Positions 1 to 8,919 of a stretch of DNA of 64,000 nt are shown here, one piece after another. This DNA is from Chloroflexota bacterium (GTDB lineage Bacteria > Chloroflexota > Chloroflexia > Thermomicrobiales > UBA6265), in assembly GCA_023389575.1 (NCBI GenBank), contig JAEWEG010000066.1:95465-159464 (forward strand), given 5' to 3'. The translations under genes and the position numbers were made by a program. Positions within the stretch are counted from its first letter, which is position 1. Every line of letters starts with the position of its first letter. The notes beneath the pieces are model-generated. The model saw nothing but the letters and a program-made list of their open reading frames with translations. It did not search any database and was not told the origin of the DNA.

Positions 1-1025
1 CCAATCGCCCCTTCTCCTAACCGATCGTCGACAAGCAACCGTATTCCGCTGGCGGTGCGGTCGATCGCGGACACGTCGATTATGTCATGCTCATCTAGGG
101 CGATGGTTCCGGTCGCGGAACGGTACCCCGCGATGATTCTCGCGAGTTCGCGCTGCCCGCCGCCATCGATCCCGGCGATGGCGTATATCCTGCCCGCCTC
201 CAGCGTCAGATCGACTTCCGACACACGCTGTCCACTCTCGTCGTCGAGCGACGTCACGCCAATAAGGGTCAGAAGCGGGCGAGCGCCCGTGTCGACCGGC
301 ACTCGCGTGGCGATTCCCGACGATTCTGGAGCCGCCTCGCTGAACACCCCGAACATCGCCGTCAGCATCGCCGACGCGGCTCCTTCCGCCCATCCACCTG
401 TCACGTCTCGGTTGAACTCCCCACGCACCTGGCCCTGGGCCATCACCACGATCCTGTCCGCGATGTCCATGACCTCGGCCATCTTGTGCGTCACGATGAC
501 CATCGAGGTCCCTCCGTCCCGGAGGTCACGAAGCGTCGAGAACAGGCCCTCTACCTCTCCAGGCGCCAGGATGGTGGTCGGTTCGTCCAGCAGAAGCAGA
601 CTCGGGCCCGGAACCATCGCCTTCGCGATTTCGACTCGCTGGCGCTCTCCCAGCGATAACCGCTCGATCGTGGTATCTGGATTCAGCGACGCCACGATGC
701 CGGGCAGGCCCGATTCGCTCCAGCCCGCGAGGCGAAGTTGCTCCCGGACAGTGAAACTGGGGACCAGCGACAGATGCTGGTGCACGAGCCCGATCCCCTC
801 CCGAATCGCATCCGCCGGCGACCGGAAGCTCACCGGCTCGCCCGCGATCTCGATGGTTCCCGAATCCGGCCGCAGATACCCCGCGAGAATCGAAAGCAGC
901 GTCGATTTCCCGGCGCCGTTCTCGCCAACCAGCCCGACGATCTCCCCGGCTCCCACCCCGAGCGAGACATCGTCATTGGCCACAGTCGAGCCAAATCGCT
1001 TGGTGATTCCCTGAACCGACAACAC
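1..1025 (-). CDS. BMP/sugar-type ABC importer ATP-binding protein (partial, 3' end off the left edge)
   Basis: Cytoplasmic ATPase with two fused nucleotide-binding domains, as in importers for nucleosides or simple sugars that work with BMP/Med-type lipoproteins. Reading leftward from a GTG at 1025, the first domain shows Walker A GENGAGKST, the signature LSLGERQRVEIAKAM and Walker B LLLLDEPT, followed by a THKMAEV switch region. The second domain begins near residue 240 and carries the degenerate loop AGIDGGGQREL that is typical of the second half of this family. The frame is still open at base 1, so roughly the last third of a ~500-residue protein lies outside. The permease and binding-protein genes would be expected to the left. 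The substrate cannot be assigned. The start is inferred from where the family begins (VLSVQGITKRFG); AGAGG four bases upstream is a modest ribosome site. Confidence 0.85.
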   Translation of the reverse strand, partial: MLSVQGITKRFGSTVANDDVSLGVGAGEIVGLVGENGAGKSTLLSILAGYLRPDSGTIEIAGEPVSFRSPADAIREGIGLVHQHLSLVPSFTVREQLRLAGWSESGLPGIVASLNPDTTIERLSLGERQRVEIAKAMVPGPSLLLLDEPTTILAPGEVEGLFSTLRDLRDGGTSMVIVTHKMAEVMDIADRIVVMAQGQVRGEFNRDVTGGWAEGAASAMLTAMFGVFSEAAPESSGIATRVPVDTGARPLLTLIGVTSLDDESGQRVSEVDLTLEAGRIYAIAGIDGGGQRELARIIAGYRSATGTIALDEHDIIDVSAIDRTASGIRLLVDDRLGEGAI

Positions 1026-1138
1026 GGTGCCTCTACCGATCCATGACGTGATCCGGCTCCCACAGGCCCGGAACTCTGGCACAATACAGCCAGATTTCCG
1101 GGCCAGGCCCATCTCCAGTGAAAAGGATATGCCAGTAC

Positions 1139-1918
1139 ATGCCAAGGATCGCCGCCAACCTCACCATGCTCTTCAATGAGTATCCGCCGCTCGAGCGCTT
1201 CGATCGAGCCGCCGCCGCCGGGTTCACCGGCGTCGAGTTCCTCTTCCCGTACACCGAGGCACCGGAGACCGTGCTCGACGCGGTGCGGCGCAATAACCTC
1301 GAACTGGTACTCATCAACCTGCCAGCCGGTGACTGGAACGCGGGCGACCGCGGCATCGCCGCCCAGCCGGCCCGCCGCGACGAGTTCGCCAACGGCGTCA
1401 AGCAGGCGGTACGCTACGCGGAAATCCTCTCACCGCCGCATATCAACTGCCTCGCCGGAAAGCTGCCCAGCGATCCGAATGCCATAGACGTCCTGGTCGA
1501 AAACGTCGAACTGGCCGCCGGCGCGCTGGCCGAGGTTGGCGTCAAGCTGACGCTCGAACCGGTGAACCCGCACGACGTGCCGGGTTTCGCGTTGCCGACC
1601 ACCCAGGCCGCGCTCGATATCATCGCACGGGTTGAGAGTTCCAACGTCGGCCTTCAGTACGACGTGTACCACGCGCTCCGGATGGGCGAGGACCCGTTCT
1701 CGTTCATCGAAGCGAATGGCTCCACCATCAGCCACATCCAGATCGCGGATGTACCCGGTCGCCACCAGCCTGGTACCGGTGAAATCGACTGGGTCCGGCT
1801 GTTCGAGGTAATCGACAATTCCGGATACACGGGCTGGGTGAGCCTCGAATATGTACCCGAGGGTCCGACCGAGGAAGGCTTCGATCTCCTCCGCCAACTC
1901 GGCCTGCTCGGCAACTAG
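1139..1918 (+). CDS. hyi: Hydroxypyruvate isomerase family TIM-barrel protein
   Basis: Cytoplasmic sugar isomerase of the Hyi/OtnI family, interconverting hydroxypyruvate and tartronate semialdehyde or acting on a 2-oxo-tetronate. The 259-residue product has the family start PRIAANLTMLFNEYPPLERF, the mid-barrel metal/catalytic Glu in LTLEPVNPHD, LQYDVYHA, HIQIADVPGRHQPGTGE and the final WVSLEYVPEG strand. A GTG at 1118 would add seven residues, but the family normally begins at MPR, so the ATG at 1139 is chosen; AAAAGGA lies 11 bases upstream. It is divergent from the BMP-type transporter and 18 bases ahead of upp. The exact substrate (hydroxypyruvate or a tetronate) is not decided by sequence. 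Confidence 0.88.
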   Translation: MPRIAANLTMLFNEYPPLERFDRAAAAGFTGVEFLFPYTEAPETVLDAVRRNNLELVLINLPAGDWNAGDRGIAAQPARRDEFANGVKQAVRYAEILSPPHINCLAGKLPSDPNAIDVLVENVELAAGALAEVGVKLTLEPVNPHDVPGFALPTTQAALDIIARVESSNVGLQYDVYHALRMGEDPFSFIEANGSTISHIQIADVPGRHQPGTGEIDWVRLFEVIDNSGYTGWVSLEYVPEGPTEEGFDLLRQLGLLGN

Positions 1919-1936
1919 CTAGCGCGGAGACTCTCG

Positions 1937-2599
1937 ATGAGCCAACAATCCCGGCCGGAAATCCCCACCCTCAAGGTGAGCCAGCATCCCCTGGTCCGTC
2001 ACAAGCAGGCATGGCTCTCCAACGAGAGCACCGACACCAAGACTTTTCGCGAACTGTGCCGGGAACTCACCACCCTGCTTATCTACGAAGCGACCTCCGA
2101 CCTGCCAACGACTCGGTTCAACTACAGCACGCCGCTAGAAGCGACGTCTGGCCACAAGGTGAGCATCGACATCGGCCTGGTGCCGATCCTTCGTGCCGGG
2201 CTGGGCATGGTGGAGGCTTCCGCCGACATCCTTCCCCAGGCCAGGGTCTGGCACCTGGGCATGTACCGCGACGAGCAAACCCACAAGCCGGTGAGCTACT
2301 ACAACAAGCTCGAGCCGGTCTGCCCCGACGACCTCATCATCGTGCTCGATCCGATGCTGGCGACCGGCGGATCGGCGGTTGACGCCATCACCGTGCTCAA
2401 GGAATGGGGCGCGAGCTGGATCAAGTTCGTGGGCATCATCGCGGCCCCGGAAGGCGCGCAGAATGTGTATCGTCACCATCCCGACGTGAACATGTACGTC
2501 GCCTCACTGGACCGCGAACTCGATACCAATCGCTACATCCGACCCGGCTTGGGGGACGCGGGAGACCGGCTCTTCGGGACCCAACGCAAGGGACATTAG
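1937..2599 (+). CDS. upp: Uracil phosphoribosyltransferase
   Basis: Salvages uracil with PRPP to give UMP and pyrophosphate in the cytoplasm. The 220-residue length is normal for Upp (about 208-220). The PRPP-binding loop is LDPMLATGGSA (residues 137-147), PILRAGLGM (83-91) forms the other substrate loop, and the C-terminal GDAGDRLFGT segment is the uracil-recognition region. GGAG lies seven bases before the ATG. It probably shares a transcript with hyi, although the two functions are unrelated. A nucleoside/base importer of BMP type just to the left would be a sensible partner, which is inference only. Confidence 0.96.
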   Translation: MSQQSRPEIPTLKVSQHPLVRHKQAWLSNESTDTKTFRELCRELTTLLIYEATSDLPTTRFNYSTPLEATSGHKVSIDIGLVPILRAGLGMVEASADILPQARVWHLGMYRDEQTHKPVSYYNKLEPVCPDDLIIVLDPMLATGGSAVDAITVLKEWGASWIKFVGIIAAPEGAQNVYRHHPDVNMYVASLDRELDTNRYIRPGLGDAGDRLFGTQRKGH

Positions 2600-2644
2600 C
2601 CGCGGCGCCGACCACGCTTCGCCATCAAACGGTGAGGGCCATCC

Positions 2645-3754
2645 ATGAACGACACCACCGACATGCTGGTTTTCGGCTTCGTGGTCGCGCTCCGGTTCCT
2701 CGTTCCGTTGTGGATTCCCCGATTTCCCTTGCCGGTGATCATTGCCGCCCTGGTCATCGACGGCGTCGATCAGACGGTCTTCCAGACCTTCACCAATCTC
2801 GACCTGACCAATTACCAGTCGTATGACAAGGCGCTCGATATCTACTACCTGGCCATCGCGTACCTGGCCACGTTCCGGAACTGGGAGAATCTGTTCGCAT
2901 TCGAGCTCAGCCGATTCCTGTACTACTACCGGCTGGTGGGTGTGGTGCTGTTCGAGGCGCTGCACCTACGCGCGTTGCTCCTGTTCTTCCCCAATACCTT
3001 CGAGTACTTCTTCATTTTCTACGAGGCGATCCGGCTGCGCTGGCGGCCAGACCGCATGGTGCCAGTCGTGGTGCTTGGCGCCGCGTCAGCGATCTGGGTG
3101 TTCGTCAAGGTTCCTCAAGAGTACTGGATCCACATCGCCAAGCTGGATGTGACCGACGAGCTACGGGCCCATCCCGTGCTGATACCGATCCTCGCGGTGT
3201 GCATCGTCGCCATGGTCGCGGCCGCGCACTGGATCGTCACCCGGCGACTCCCGCCAGCCGACCACGCCATGCGCTTCCAGGTCGCGGATCCGTTCGGCGA
3301 GGATCTATACGGCAGCTACCGGCGGACCGCCGGGTCACGTCGCCTGTTCGATCTGGTCCTTCTCGAGAAGGTGGTTCTCGTGTCACTTATTTGCACCATC
3401 TTCTCGCAGATCCTGCCGGACCTTCGCTCGACCACGCTTCAACTCGTAATATCGGTATCATTCCTGATCGTGCTGAACACGGTGGCCAGCGAACTTCTCG
3501 CCCGCCGGGGCATCGGGTGGCAAACGGCCCTCGGCGAATTCGTCGGCATGAGCCTCGTGAATGGTGGCCTGGCCCTTGCCGCGTGGCTTCTGGTTCGCGA
3601 TTCGAACTCGGAGCAGGGTATCAACCTGGGTCCGACCCTCTTCTTCCTGCTCCTCGTCACCCTTTTGATCACGCTCTACGATCGGTATCAGCCCTACTAC
3701 CTGATCCGCGCCGCCATCCGGCAAGGCGAGATTCCTCCACCCCGGACGACATAG
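2645..3754 (+). CDS. Polytopic membrane protein, function unknown
   Basis: A 369-residue integral membrane protein I do not recognise. Hydrophobic segments are spread through the whole length: near residues 8-40, 75-85, 95-120, 140-160, 178-200, about 240-285 and two C-terminal helices ending near 350. The segment around 88-130 is rich in Phe and Tyr (AFELSRFLYYYRLVGV, FEYFFIFYEAIRLRW). No catalytic motif or signal peptide is seen. GAGGG precedes the ATG by about six bases. It follows upp by 45 bases in the same direction and is closed by a strong hairpin at 3761-3789. No informative partner gene lies nearby. Confidence 0.75.
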   Translation: MNDTTDMLVFGFVVALRFLVPLWIPRFPLPVIIAALVIDGVDQTVFQTFTNLDLTNYQSYDKALDIYYLAIAYLATFRNWENLFAFELSRFLYYYRLVGVVLFEALHLRALLLFFPNTFEYFFIFYEAIRLRWRPDRMVPVVVLGAASAIWVFVKVPQEYWIHIAKLDVTDELRAHPVLIPILAVCIVAMVAAAHWIVTRRLPPADHAMRFQVADPFGEDLYGSYRRTAGSRRLFDLVLLEKVVLVSLICTIFSQILPDLRSTTLQLVISVSFLIVLNTVASELLARRGIGWQTALGEFVGMSLVNGGLALAAWLLVRDSNSEQGINLGPTLFFLLLVTLLITLYDRYQPYYLIRAAIRQGEIPPPRTT

Positions 3755-3760
3755 AACAAC

Positions 3761-3793
3761 GGGACGCTCCACCACCGGCGGAGCGTCCCGTTT
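3761..3793. terminator. Hairpin terminator between convergent genes
   Basis: Perfect 10-base arms GGGACGCTCC (3761-3770) and GGAGCGTCCC (3780-3789) with a nine-base loop, followed by GTTT on the plus strand. It sits between the membrane-protein gene and the leftward small acidic gene, so it may serve both directions. Confidence 0.8.
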
Positions 3794-3818
3794 GAGGGTT
3801 CGTCAATTCCTGATGTGA

Positions 3819-4112
3819 TCAGCCGCCGGATGCCGCCTTGAGCGCGGATTCCAGGCGCGCGACATCGTCCATGCTCAGGTCGTCGTCGAGGTCGAGGCTG
3901 AGTTCGGAGGCGAGGTTGAGATCCACACCGGCCTCCGCCAGCGCGTCCCGAAATCGTCGGACAAGCGTCTGCTCGTCTTCATTCAGGTCGTAGCCGTACC
4001 TGGCCAGCGCGTCGTCGAGATCGACCCTGGCGATTTCGCGAAACGCCTGGTCGGACATGGCCTGCTCGGCGAGTCTCTTCAGTAAGGGCAATCGGATGTT
4101 TTGCTCGGTCAT
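3819..4112 (-). CDS. Small acidic protein with a RiPP-leader-like N-terminus
   Basis: A 97-residue soluble, strongly acidic protein without cysteine. Residues 9-55 follow a recurring pattern (hydrophobic helix, SDQAFREIAR, then LDDALARYGYDLNEDEQ) that resembles the leader-like domains of Nif11/Franean1_4349-type proteins, in which a short 'D-x-x-F-R ... A-L-x-x-Y-G' helix precedes a variable tail. Here the tail (residues 60-97) is acidic and helical (LSLDLDDDLSMDDV) rather than a Cys/Ser/Thr-rich core. No lanthipeptide, YcaO or radical-SAM maturation gene is present in the window. It may therefore be a small regulatory or binding protein instead of a peptide precursor. It is the last gene of a leftward block. 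The family likeness is from memory of the motif only. Confidence 0.65.
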   Translation of the reverse strand: MTEQNIRLPLLKRLAEQAMSDQAFREIARVDLDDALARYGYDLNEDEQTLVRRFRDALAEAGVDLNLASELSLDLDDDLSMDDVARLESALKAASGG

Positions 4113-4231
4113 GGTTCACCGTCTGGTTTCGTGTGCGGCCCATCAACCGGAGACTGGCCTGCCCGCAACGCCGATATCGCTAGTGTAGTGTCAACGTCAA
4201 AGACTTCGCTGACGACGAGTGGTCCCGATGC

Positions 4232-4876
4232 CTAGCCTCTCGCCTGGCTGACCGCTTTCACGGCGGCCTCCGCCCGCGAGGTGATCGTCGCCCAATCCTT
4301 GTTGGACACCGACGCCGCGTCAACCAGGTTGCTTCCCAGCGCCACCGCGCGGGCTCCGGCGCGAATGAAGTCCCCGGCGTTCTCGGCGCTGACGCCGCCC
4401 GTCGGAATCAGCCTCACCTGCGGCAGCGGACCGCGAACGTCCTTGAGGTAGCGCGGACCGACGACGCTTGCCGGGAACACCTTGACGAACGTCGCCCCGG
4501 CCTCCCAGGCGGTCAGGATTTCCGTGGGAGTGAATGCGCCAATCACCGTCGGCACACTGTAGCGCTGGCACATGCGAATGACGTCCAGGTTTACCGTCGG
4601 GGTCACGATCAGGTCGGCGCCCTGCAGGATCGCCGCGCGACAGGTTTCCGGATCGAGAACCGTACCCGCGCCCGCCAGCACGCTGTCGCCATGGGCCTCC
4701 TTGACCGCCGCGATCGCCGAACCGGCGGCCGGATTCGTGTAGGTGAACTCCACCACGTCGATCCCGCCGGCCAGCAACGCGCCAACCAGGTCGACCGCGT
4801 TCGAGTAGTCATCGAGCCGGACGATCGCGATAACGCCGGCTGCTTCCATCCGTTCCACGGAACTTGTCACAATCAT
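4232..4876 (-). CDS. eda: KDPG/KHG aldolase (2-dehydro-3-deoxy-phosphogluconate aldolase)
   Basis: Class I aldolase that cleaves 2-keto-3-deoxy-6-phosphogluconate or 4-hydroxy-2-oxoglutarate, releasing pyruvate. The 214-residue (beta/alpha)8 product carries GVIAIVRLDD, GIDVVEFTYTNP, the phosphate-site segment LAGAGTVLDPETCRAA, the Schiff-base lysine in FVKVFPAS, and IPTGGVSAENAGDFI. The family's usual E-V-T-L-R-T is replaced by EFTYTNP, keeping the Glu. The ATG at 4876 (MIVTSS) is adopted; an ATG nine codons further in (MEAAGVIAI), preceded by GGAACGG, is a serious alternative, and an ATG at 4993 would add an unrelated 39-residue extension. It lies downstream of the DUF2243 gene in the same direction. 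Confidence 0.9.
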   Translation of the reverse strand: MIVTSSVERMEAAGVIAIVRLDDYSNAVDLVGALLAGGIDVVEFTYTNPAAGSAIAAVKEAHGDSVLAGAGTVLDPETCRAAILQGADLIVTPTVNLDVIRMCQRYSVPTVIGAFTPTEILTAWEAGATFVKVFPASVVGPRYLKDVRGPLPQVRLIPTGGVSAENAGDFIRAGARAVALGSNLVDAASVSNKDWATITSRAEAAVKAVSQARG

Positions 4877-4989
4877 TCTCCAACCTGGGAGGCTCTCGCC
4901 GCCTCGCATGTCATATTCGCCCAGTCTGACGCTCAAGGGTTTCCGCCGCCATCCGGGATGCATCGCCACGACGCTCGTGGCGAACTCGC

Positions 4990-5538
4990 TCAACGTGGGC
5001 TCGCTGCCTCACTCGCCACCGACTCAGTGTGCCGCAAGGCTTCGAGCGCGGTGTCCTGTTCGCGCTCACCTTGTCGAGCGATGACCCAACCTCCAACCAG
5101 CATTATCGCTCCCCAGCACAGAAAGGCGATATCCCACCACTTCCAGCTGGCGCGTGACACGGTCTCGTTGACGTGGTGGATGCCGAGAATCTGATGATTG
5201 ATCGTTCCCTCGATCAGGTTGAACGTCCCCCACCCCATCAGCAACAGTCCCACTAAGAGCCGCGTGGACCACGGAGCATGCGGTAGTTGCGAGGCCTTCC
5301 ACGTCAACCACATGGCGATGACCACCGCCACGTAGGTCAGCGTGTGGAAGAGCCCATCCCACAGCACGTTGGTCTCGAGGCCGGCCACCGTGTCGACCGG
5401 GTAGCTTCCCTCGTCGCTCAACATGTGATGCCATTGCAGAATCTGGTGCAGGACGATTCCGTCAAAGAATCCGCCCAGCCCGATCCCGAACAACAATCCG
5501 GCGCGGATCTCCATCGTGCGGCGTTGCGTCAACTCCAT
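4990..5538 (-). CDS. DUF2243 family membrane protein
   Basis: A 182-residue protein with four predicted membrane helices matching the DUF2243 pattern: GLLFGIGLGGFFDGIVLHQI at the start, LQWHHML, GLFHTLTYVAVVIAMWLTW, then GTFNLIEGTINHQILGIHHV and a last helix WWDIAFLCWGAIMLVGGWVI. The conserved His pairs (LHQI, WHHM, NHQI, IHHV) face the same side of the membrane and suggest heme or metal binding. In other bacteria the family is often found next to cytochrome oxidase assembly genes; no such genes are here. Its function is unproven. The first ATG is used; MEIRAG eight codons later is possible. Confidence 0.85.
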   Translation of the reverse strand: MELTQRRTMEIRAGLLFGIGLGGFFDGIVLHQILQWHHMLSDEGSYPVDTVAGLETNVLWDGLFHTLTYVAVVIAMWLTWKASQLPHAPWSTRLLVGLLLMGWGTFNLIEGTINHQILGIHHVNETVSRASWKWWDIAFLCWGAIMLVGGWVIARQGEREQDTALEALRHTESVASEAASPR

Positions 5539-5651
5539 CTCAGGCCCCGTTTCGCTACCCGGACCGAATACATGCAGTGGTTATACCTTGAACCACTCCC
5601 CACGACTCGAGACTTCGGGCCGATTGCCCGGCCATCGTCTGGCCTTCGGCT

Positions 5652-6824
5652 TTACCGGTTCAGCACGCCCAACCGTTCGCCCGCCGCCTGGAGGGTGGCC
5701 AGGTGCTTCGCGAAACAGAATCGCACCAGTCTCGGGGCCTGGTCCGGATCCTGATAGAACGCCGAGGGCGGAATTGGAGTCACGCCCACCTCGGTGATGA
5801 GCCATCGGCTGAAGTCCACGTCGCTCGGGAACTCAAGATGATCGAAGGACGCCATCAGGAAATAGCTGCCCTGGGTATGCAGCACCGGCAGTCCAGCTCC
5901 TTCAAGGGCGGCGCGCAGCACATCGCGCCGTTCCCGGTATTCAGCCGCAAGGTCCTGGTAGTAGCCGTTCGTGGCCGCCTCGTTCATCGCCTCGGCGACG
6001 GCGAACTGAAACGGGGTGGCGGTGGCGAAGGTCACGAACTGGTGAACCGCCCGAAGCGGTTCGATCAGGTGCTCCGGGCCAATCGCATAGCCGATCTTCC
6101 ACCCGGTAAGCGAAAACGTCTTCCCGGCCGAATTGATCGTCAGCGTCCTGTCCCACATGCCTGGCAGCGTCGCCATCGGAACATGACGCGCGTCGTCGAA
6201 CACGATTCGGTCGTAGACCTCGTCGGTCACCACCACCAGATCGTGCTCGATGGCAATGTCCGCGATCAGGCGCAGTTCGCGCTCGCTGAAGACCTTGCCC
6301 GTCGGATTGTGGGGAGTGTTCAGCAGGATCATCTTCGTCCTGCCGGTGACGGCCGCCCGTAACGCCTCTTGCGAGAATCGCCAGTCGGGCGGTTCAAGCT
6401 GAACCACCCGCATGGCGGCGCCAGCCATCGCCACCCCGGCCGGGTAGGAATCGTAGAACGGCTCGAAGGCGATCAACTCGTCGTCCGGTTCCAGCAGCGC
6501 GAGGATGATGTCGAAGATCGCCTCGGTGGCTCCCGACGTGACGGTCACCTGCCGAACGGGATCGACCTCCCGCCCGAATCGCGCCAACCAGTCCTCGGCG
6601 ATCGCCTTGCGAAGCGGCTCGACGCCATGCGGATGGGCGTACTGATTCAGGTCGGCGTCGATCGCTCGCCGGGCGGCGTCCTTGACGAACGCCGGCCCTG
6701 GGAAGTCCGGGAATCCCTGCCCGAGATTGATGGCCCCGTGGCGCGCCGACAGCGCGCTCATTTCCGCGAACACCGTCTCCCGAAACGAACGGATACGACG
6801 TGCCGCCAAAGTTCTCGTGATCAC
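5652..6824 (-). CDS. PLP-dependent class I/II aminotransferase
   Basis: A 390-residue fold-type I aminotransferase of the methionine/kynurenine/aspartate-like group. It has INLGQGFPDFPGP at the N-terminus, the cofactor-site TSGATEAIFD, substrate/PLP motifs NTPHNPTGKVF and TDEVYDRIVFD, and the Schiff-base lysine in NSAGKTFSLTGWKIGY. The C-terminal FCFAKH holds the substrate carboxylate-binding Arg region. Length and motifs fit the YbdL/kynurenine aminotransferase branch, but the amino donor cannot be fixed from sequence. It starts 41 bases downstream of pepF in the same direction, so the two probably form an operon that releases and then deaminates amino acids from peptides. Confidence 0.88.
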   Translation of the reverse strand: MITRTLAARRIRSFRETVFAEMSALSARHGAINLGQGFPDFPGPAFVKDAARRAIDADLNQYAHPHGVEPLRKAIAEDWLARFGREVDPVRQVTVTSGATEAIFDIILALLEPDDELIAFEPFYDSYPAGVAMAGAAMRVVQLEPPDWRFSQEALRAAVTGRTKMILLNTPHNPTGKVFSERELRLIADIAIEHDLVVVTDEVYDRIVFDDARHVPMATLPGMWDRTLTINSAGKTFSLTGWKIGYAIGPEHLIEPLRAVHQFVTFATATPFQFAVAEAMNEAATNGYYQDLAAEYRERRDVLRAALEGAGLPVLHTQGSYFLMASFDHLEFPSDVDFSRWLITEVGVTPIPPSAFYQDPDQAPRLVRFCFAKHLATLQAAGERLGVLNR

Positions 6825-6865
6825 TTCCTCGCCAACTCCACCCGCTCGATCAGTAACCGACGGAC

Positions 6866-8704
6866 CTAATCTTTACCGCCGTCCAGAACGCCCTCGTCGA
6901 CCAGCCGCTCCATCTCCGCCAGGACCATCTCGTACTCATCGAAGGCAATGCGGATCGGGTCTGGCGTGGAGAGGTCCACGCCAGCCTTCTGAAGCAGGGT
7001 GAGTGGGTAGTCCGAACCGCCCGCCGCCAGCATATCAAGGTATCGCTCCCGGGCTGGTTCGCCCTCGTCTCGAACCGCGCGGGCGATGCTGATCGCCGCC
7101 GCCAGACCCGTGGCGTACTTGAAGACGTAGAACGCGCGGTAGAAGTGCGGAACCCTGGCCCAATGAATCGCTGACTCTTCGTTTACCGCCACGCCAGGCG
7201 AGTACGTCGCCTGCACGTCGCCGAACTGCTCGTTGAGGAACTCTCGGGTGAGCGGACGTCCCTCCTCCGCGGCCCGATGCGTCCGAAGTTCGAAGTCCGC
7301 GTACATCGTCTGGTTGATGATCGTCCCCTCAAAGCCCTCGATGAAACGATTGAGCAGGGCGAATCGACCTTCGGGATCGGCTCCTTCCTCGGTGCCAAGC
7401 AGGTGCCAGGTGAGCAGCACTTCGTTCACCGTCGATGCGATTTCGGCGAGGAAAATCGGATAGCCAGCGTTGTGGAACTCCTGCGCCTGGTTCGCGTAGT
7501 AGGTGTGCATCGCGTGCCCCGCCTCGTGGGCAAGCGTGTACACATCGGAGAGCGTCCCGTTCCAGTTCATCAGCATCACCGGCGGCGAGCCGTACACCCC
7601 CCAGGAGTAGGCGCCGGATCGCTTGTTCTGGGTTTCGTGAACATCCACCCACCGGGAGTTGAATCCCTTGCGCAGGTCTTCGACGTAGCGCTCGCCAAGC
7701 GCGCCGACGCCAGCCAGCACCACGTCCACCGCCTCACGATAGTCGTAGACCTTGCGAGACTCCTTGGACAGTGGGACGCGCAGGTCATACCGCTCCAGGG
7801 GATCGACACCAAGCGCGCGCTTCCTGAGCGCCAGCGATCGCTCCATCAACGGCGCGTTCTCGCGCACCACATCGATCAGGCCGTGGTACACGGGCTCCGG
7901 AAGGTTGTCGCCAAACAGCGCCTCTTCCAGCGCGGAACCATGACCGCGCACCCGCGCGGCCGCCACGTCCTTCCGCACGGACGAGCCGTGAAGCGACGCC
8001 AGCGTGTTCGCGTGGGCAAGGTATGGCGCGGCCATCGCCTTGAACGCGCGGCGTCGCACATCACGGTTCTGGCTTTCCATCAGCTTGCCGTAGCGAGCCT
8101 TCGACAGCGAGATCATGTCGCCGTCCTCGTCCTCGATCTCGCCATAGTTGATGTCGGCGTTGTCCAGCGCGCCAAACGCATCGGACGACGCGCGGCTCAC
8201 GTCGGCAAGCTGGGCGAGCACCTCCTCAACCTCTTCCGAGCGCACATGCGGTCGTCGGCGCTCCAGATCGTGGAGCATGAAGGCATATGAGGAAAGCTCT
8301 TCGGCCGAGGCGTAAGAGCCAAGCGTCTCCTCGGAAAGCGCCAGCAGTTCGGGTTCGAGGAACGCAAGCGCTTCTCCCGCCTGGATCGAGGCGAAGATCG
8401 CGCGTTCGTACCGTGACAGCGCATCGGTGTCGCTCGTGTTCTCATCCTTGCGGAGGGAGGCGAACACCGCCAACCGGTTGATGCTCAATTGCAGCGCGAA
8501 CACCGCTTCGATGGCCTCCCTGACCACCGGGACGCCTTCGCCCAACCGGCCCCGGAAGGACGCGGCCTTCTCAATCGCTGGCCGAACGGTTTCGTACTCG
8601 GCTTCCCAGGCTTCATCGCTGGCGAAAATCGTCGAGAGATCCCAGGTATCCTCGATGGCGATCTGATCGCGGGTGGGGATAGCGGTGGGTGATGTTTCGA
8701 CCAT
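6866..8704 (-). CDS. pepF: Oligoendopeptidase F (M3 family zinc metallopeptidase)
   Basis: Cytoplasmic zinc endopeptidase that trims oligopeptides. The catalytic HExxH is LAHEAGHAMHT, with the downstream third ligand Glu in FLAEIASTVNE. The N-terminal helical PepF domain covers about residues 10-200 (DTWDLSTIF onward), and the M3 catalytic domain fills the rest of the 612 residues, normal for the family. An ATG at 8704 is used because AAGGGA lies six bases upstream; an upstream start at 8752 would add 16 residues of poor quality. Divergent from the ABC exporter; followed closely by an aminotransferase gene. Confidence 0.95.
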   Translation of the reverse strand: MVETSPTAIPTRDQIAIEDTWDLSTIFASDEAWEAEYETVRPAIEKAASFRGRLGEGVPVVREAIEAVFALQLSINRLAVFASLRKDENTSDTDALSRYERAIFASIQAGEALAFLEPELLALSEETLGSYASAEELSSYAFMLHDLERRRPHVRSEEVEEVLAQLADVSRASSDAFGALDNADINYGEIEDEDGDMISLSKARYGKLMESQNRDVRRRAFKAMAAPYLAHANTLASLHGSSVRKDVAAARVRGHGSALEEALFGDNLPEPVYHGLIDVVRENAPLMERSLALRKRALGVDPLERYDLRVPLSKESRKVYDYREAVDVVLAGVGALGERYVEDLRKGFNSRWVDVHETQNKRSGAYSWGVYGSPPVMLMNWNGTLSDVYTLAHEAGHAMHTYYANQAQEFHNAGYPIFLAEIASTVNEVLLTWHLLGTEEGADPEGRFALLNRFIEGFEGTIINQTMYADFELRTHRAAEEGRPLTREFLNEQFGDVQATYSPGVAVNEESAIHWARVPHFYRAFYVFKYATGLAAAISIARAVRDEGEPARERYLDMLAAGGSDYPLTLLQKAGVDLSTPDPIRIAFDEYEMVLAEMERLVDEGVLDGGKD

Positions 8705-8919
8705 GGTTTGTCCCTTAACTTCCGCCGCGCCGTCGCGGCTGGTTCCGTCCAACTAACTGGTGTATTATGCCTGCCCCGTCCGGCAAGAACAGCCAGGCGG
8801 ATTGCGTCGCCCGCTGGTGACGTCAACAAATGAGTCAACCCCGGCGCAATGCTGCCCGGGGCGGTTGGCGTGCGCCCGGAACCGTTTAACGGCGTCGGGC
8901 GCTCAAGAGGAGAAGGCGT

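Noticed and set aside
55..1014. Long open frame on the plus strand opposite the ABC ATPase
   Set aside because: Its residues are Ser/Arg/Pro-rich with no family signature, while the minus strand encodes a clear double-domain ABC ATPase with Walker A, signature and Walker B.
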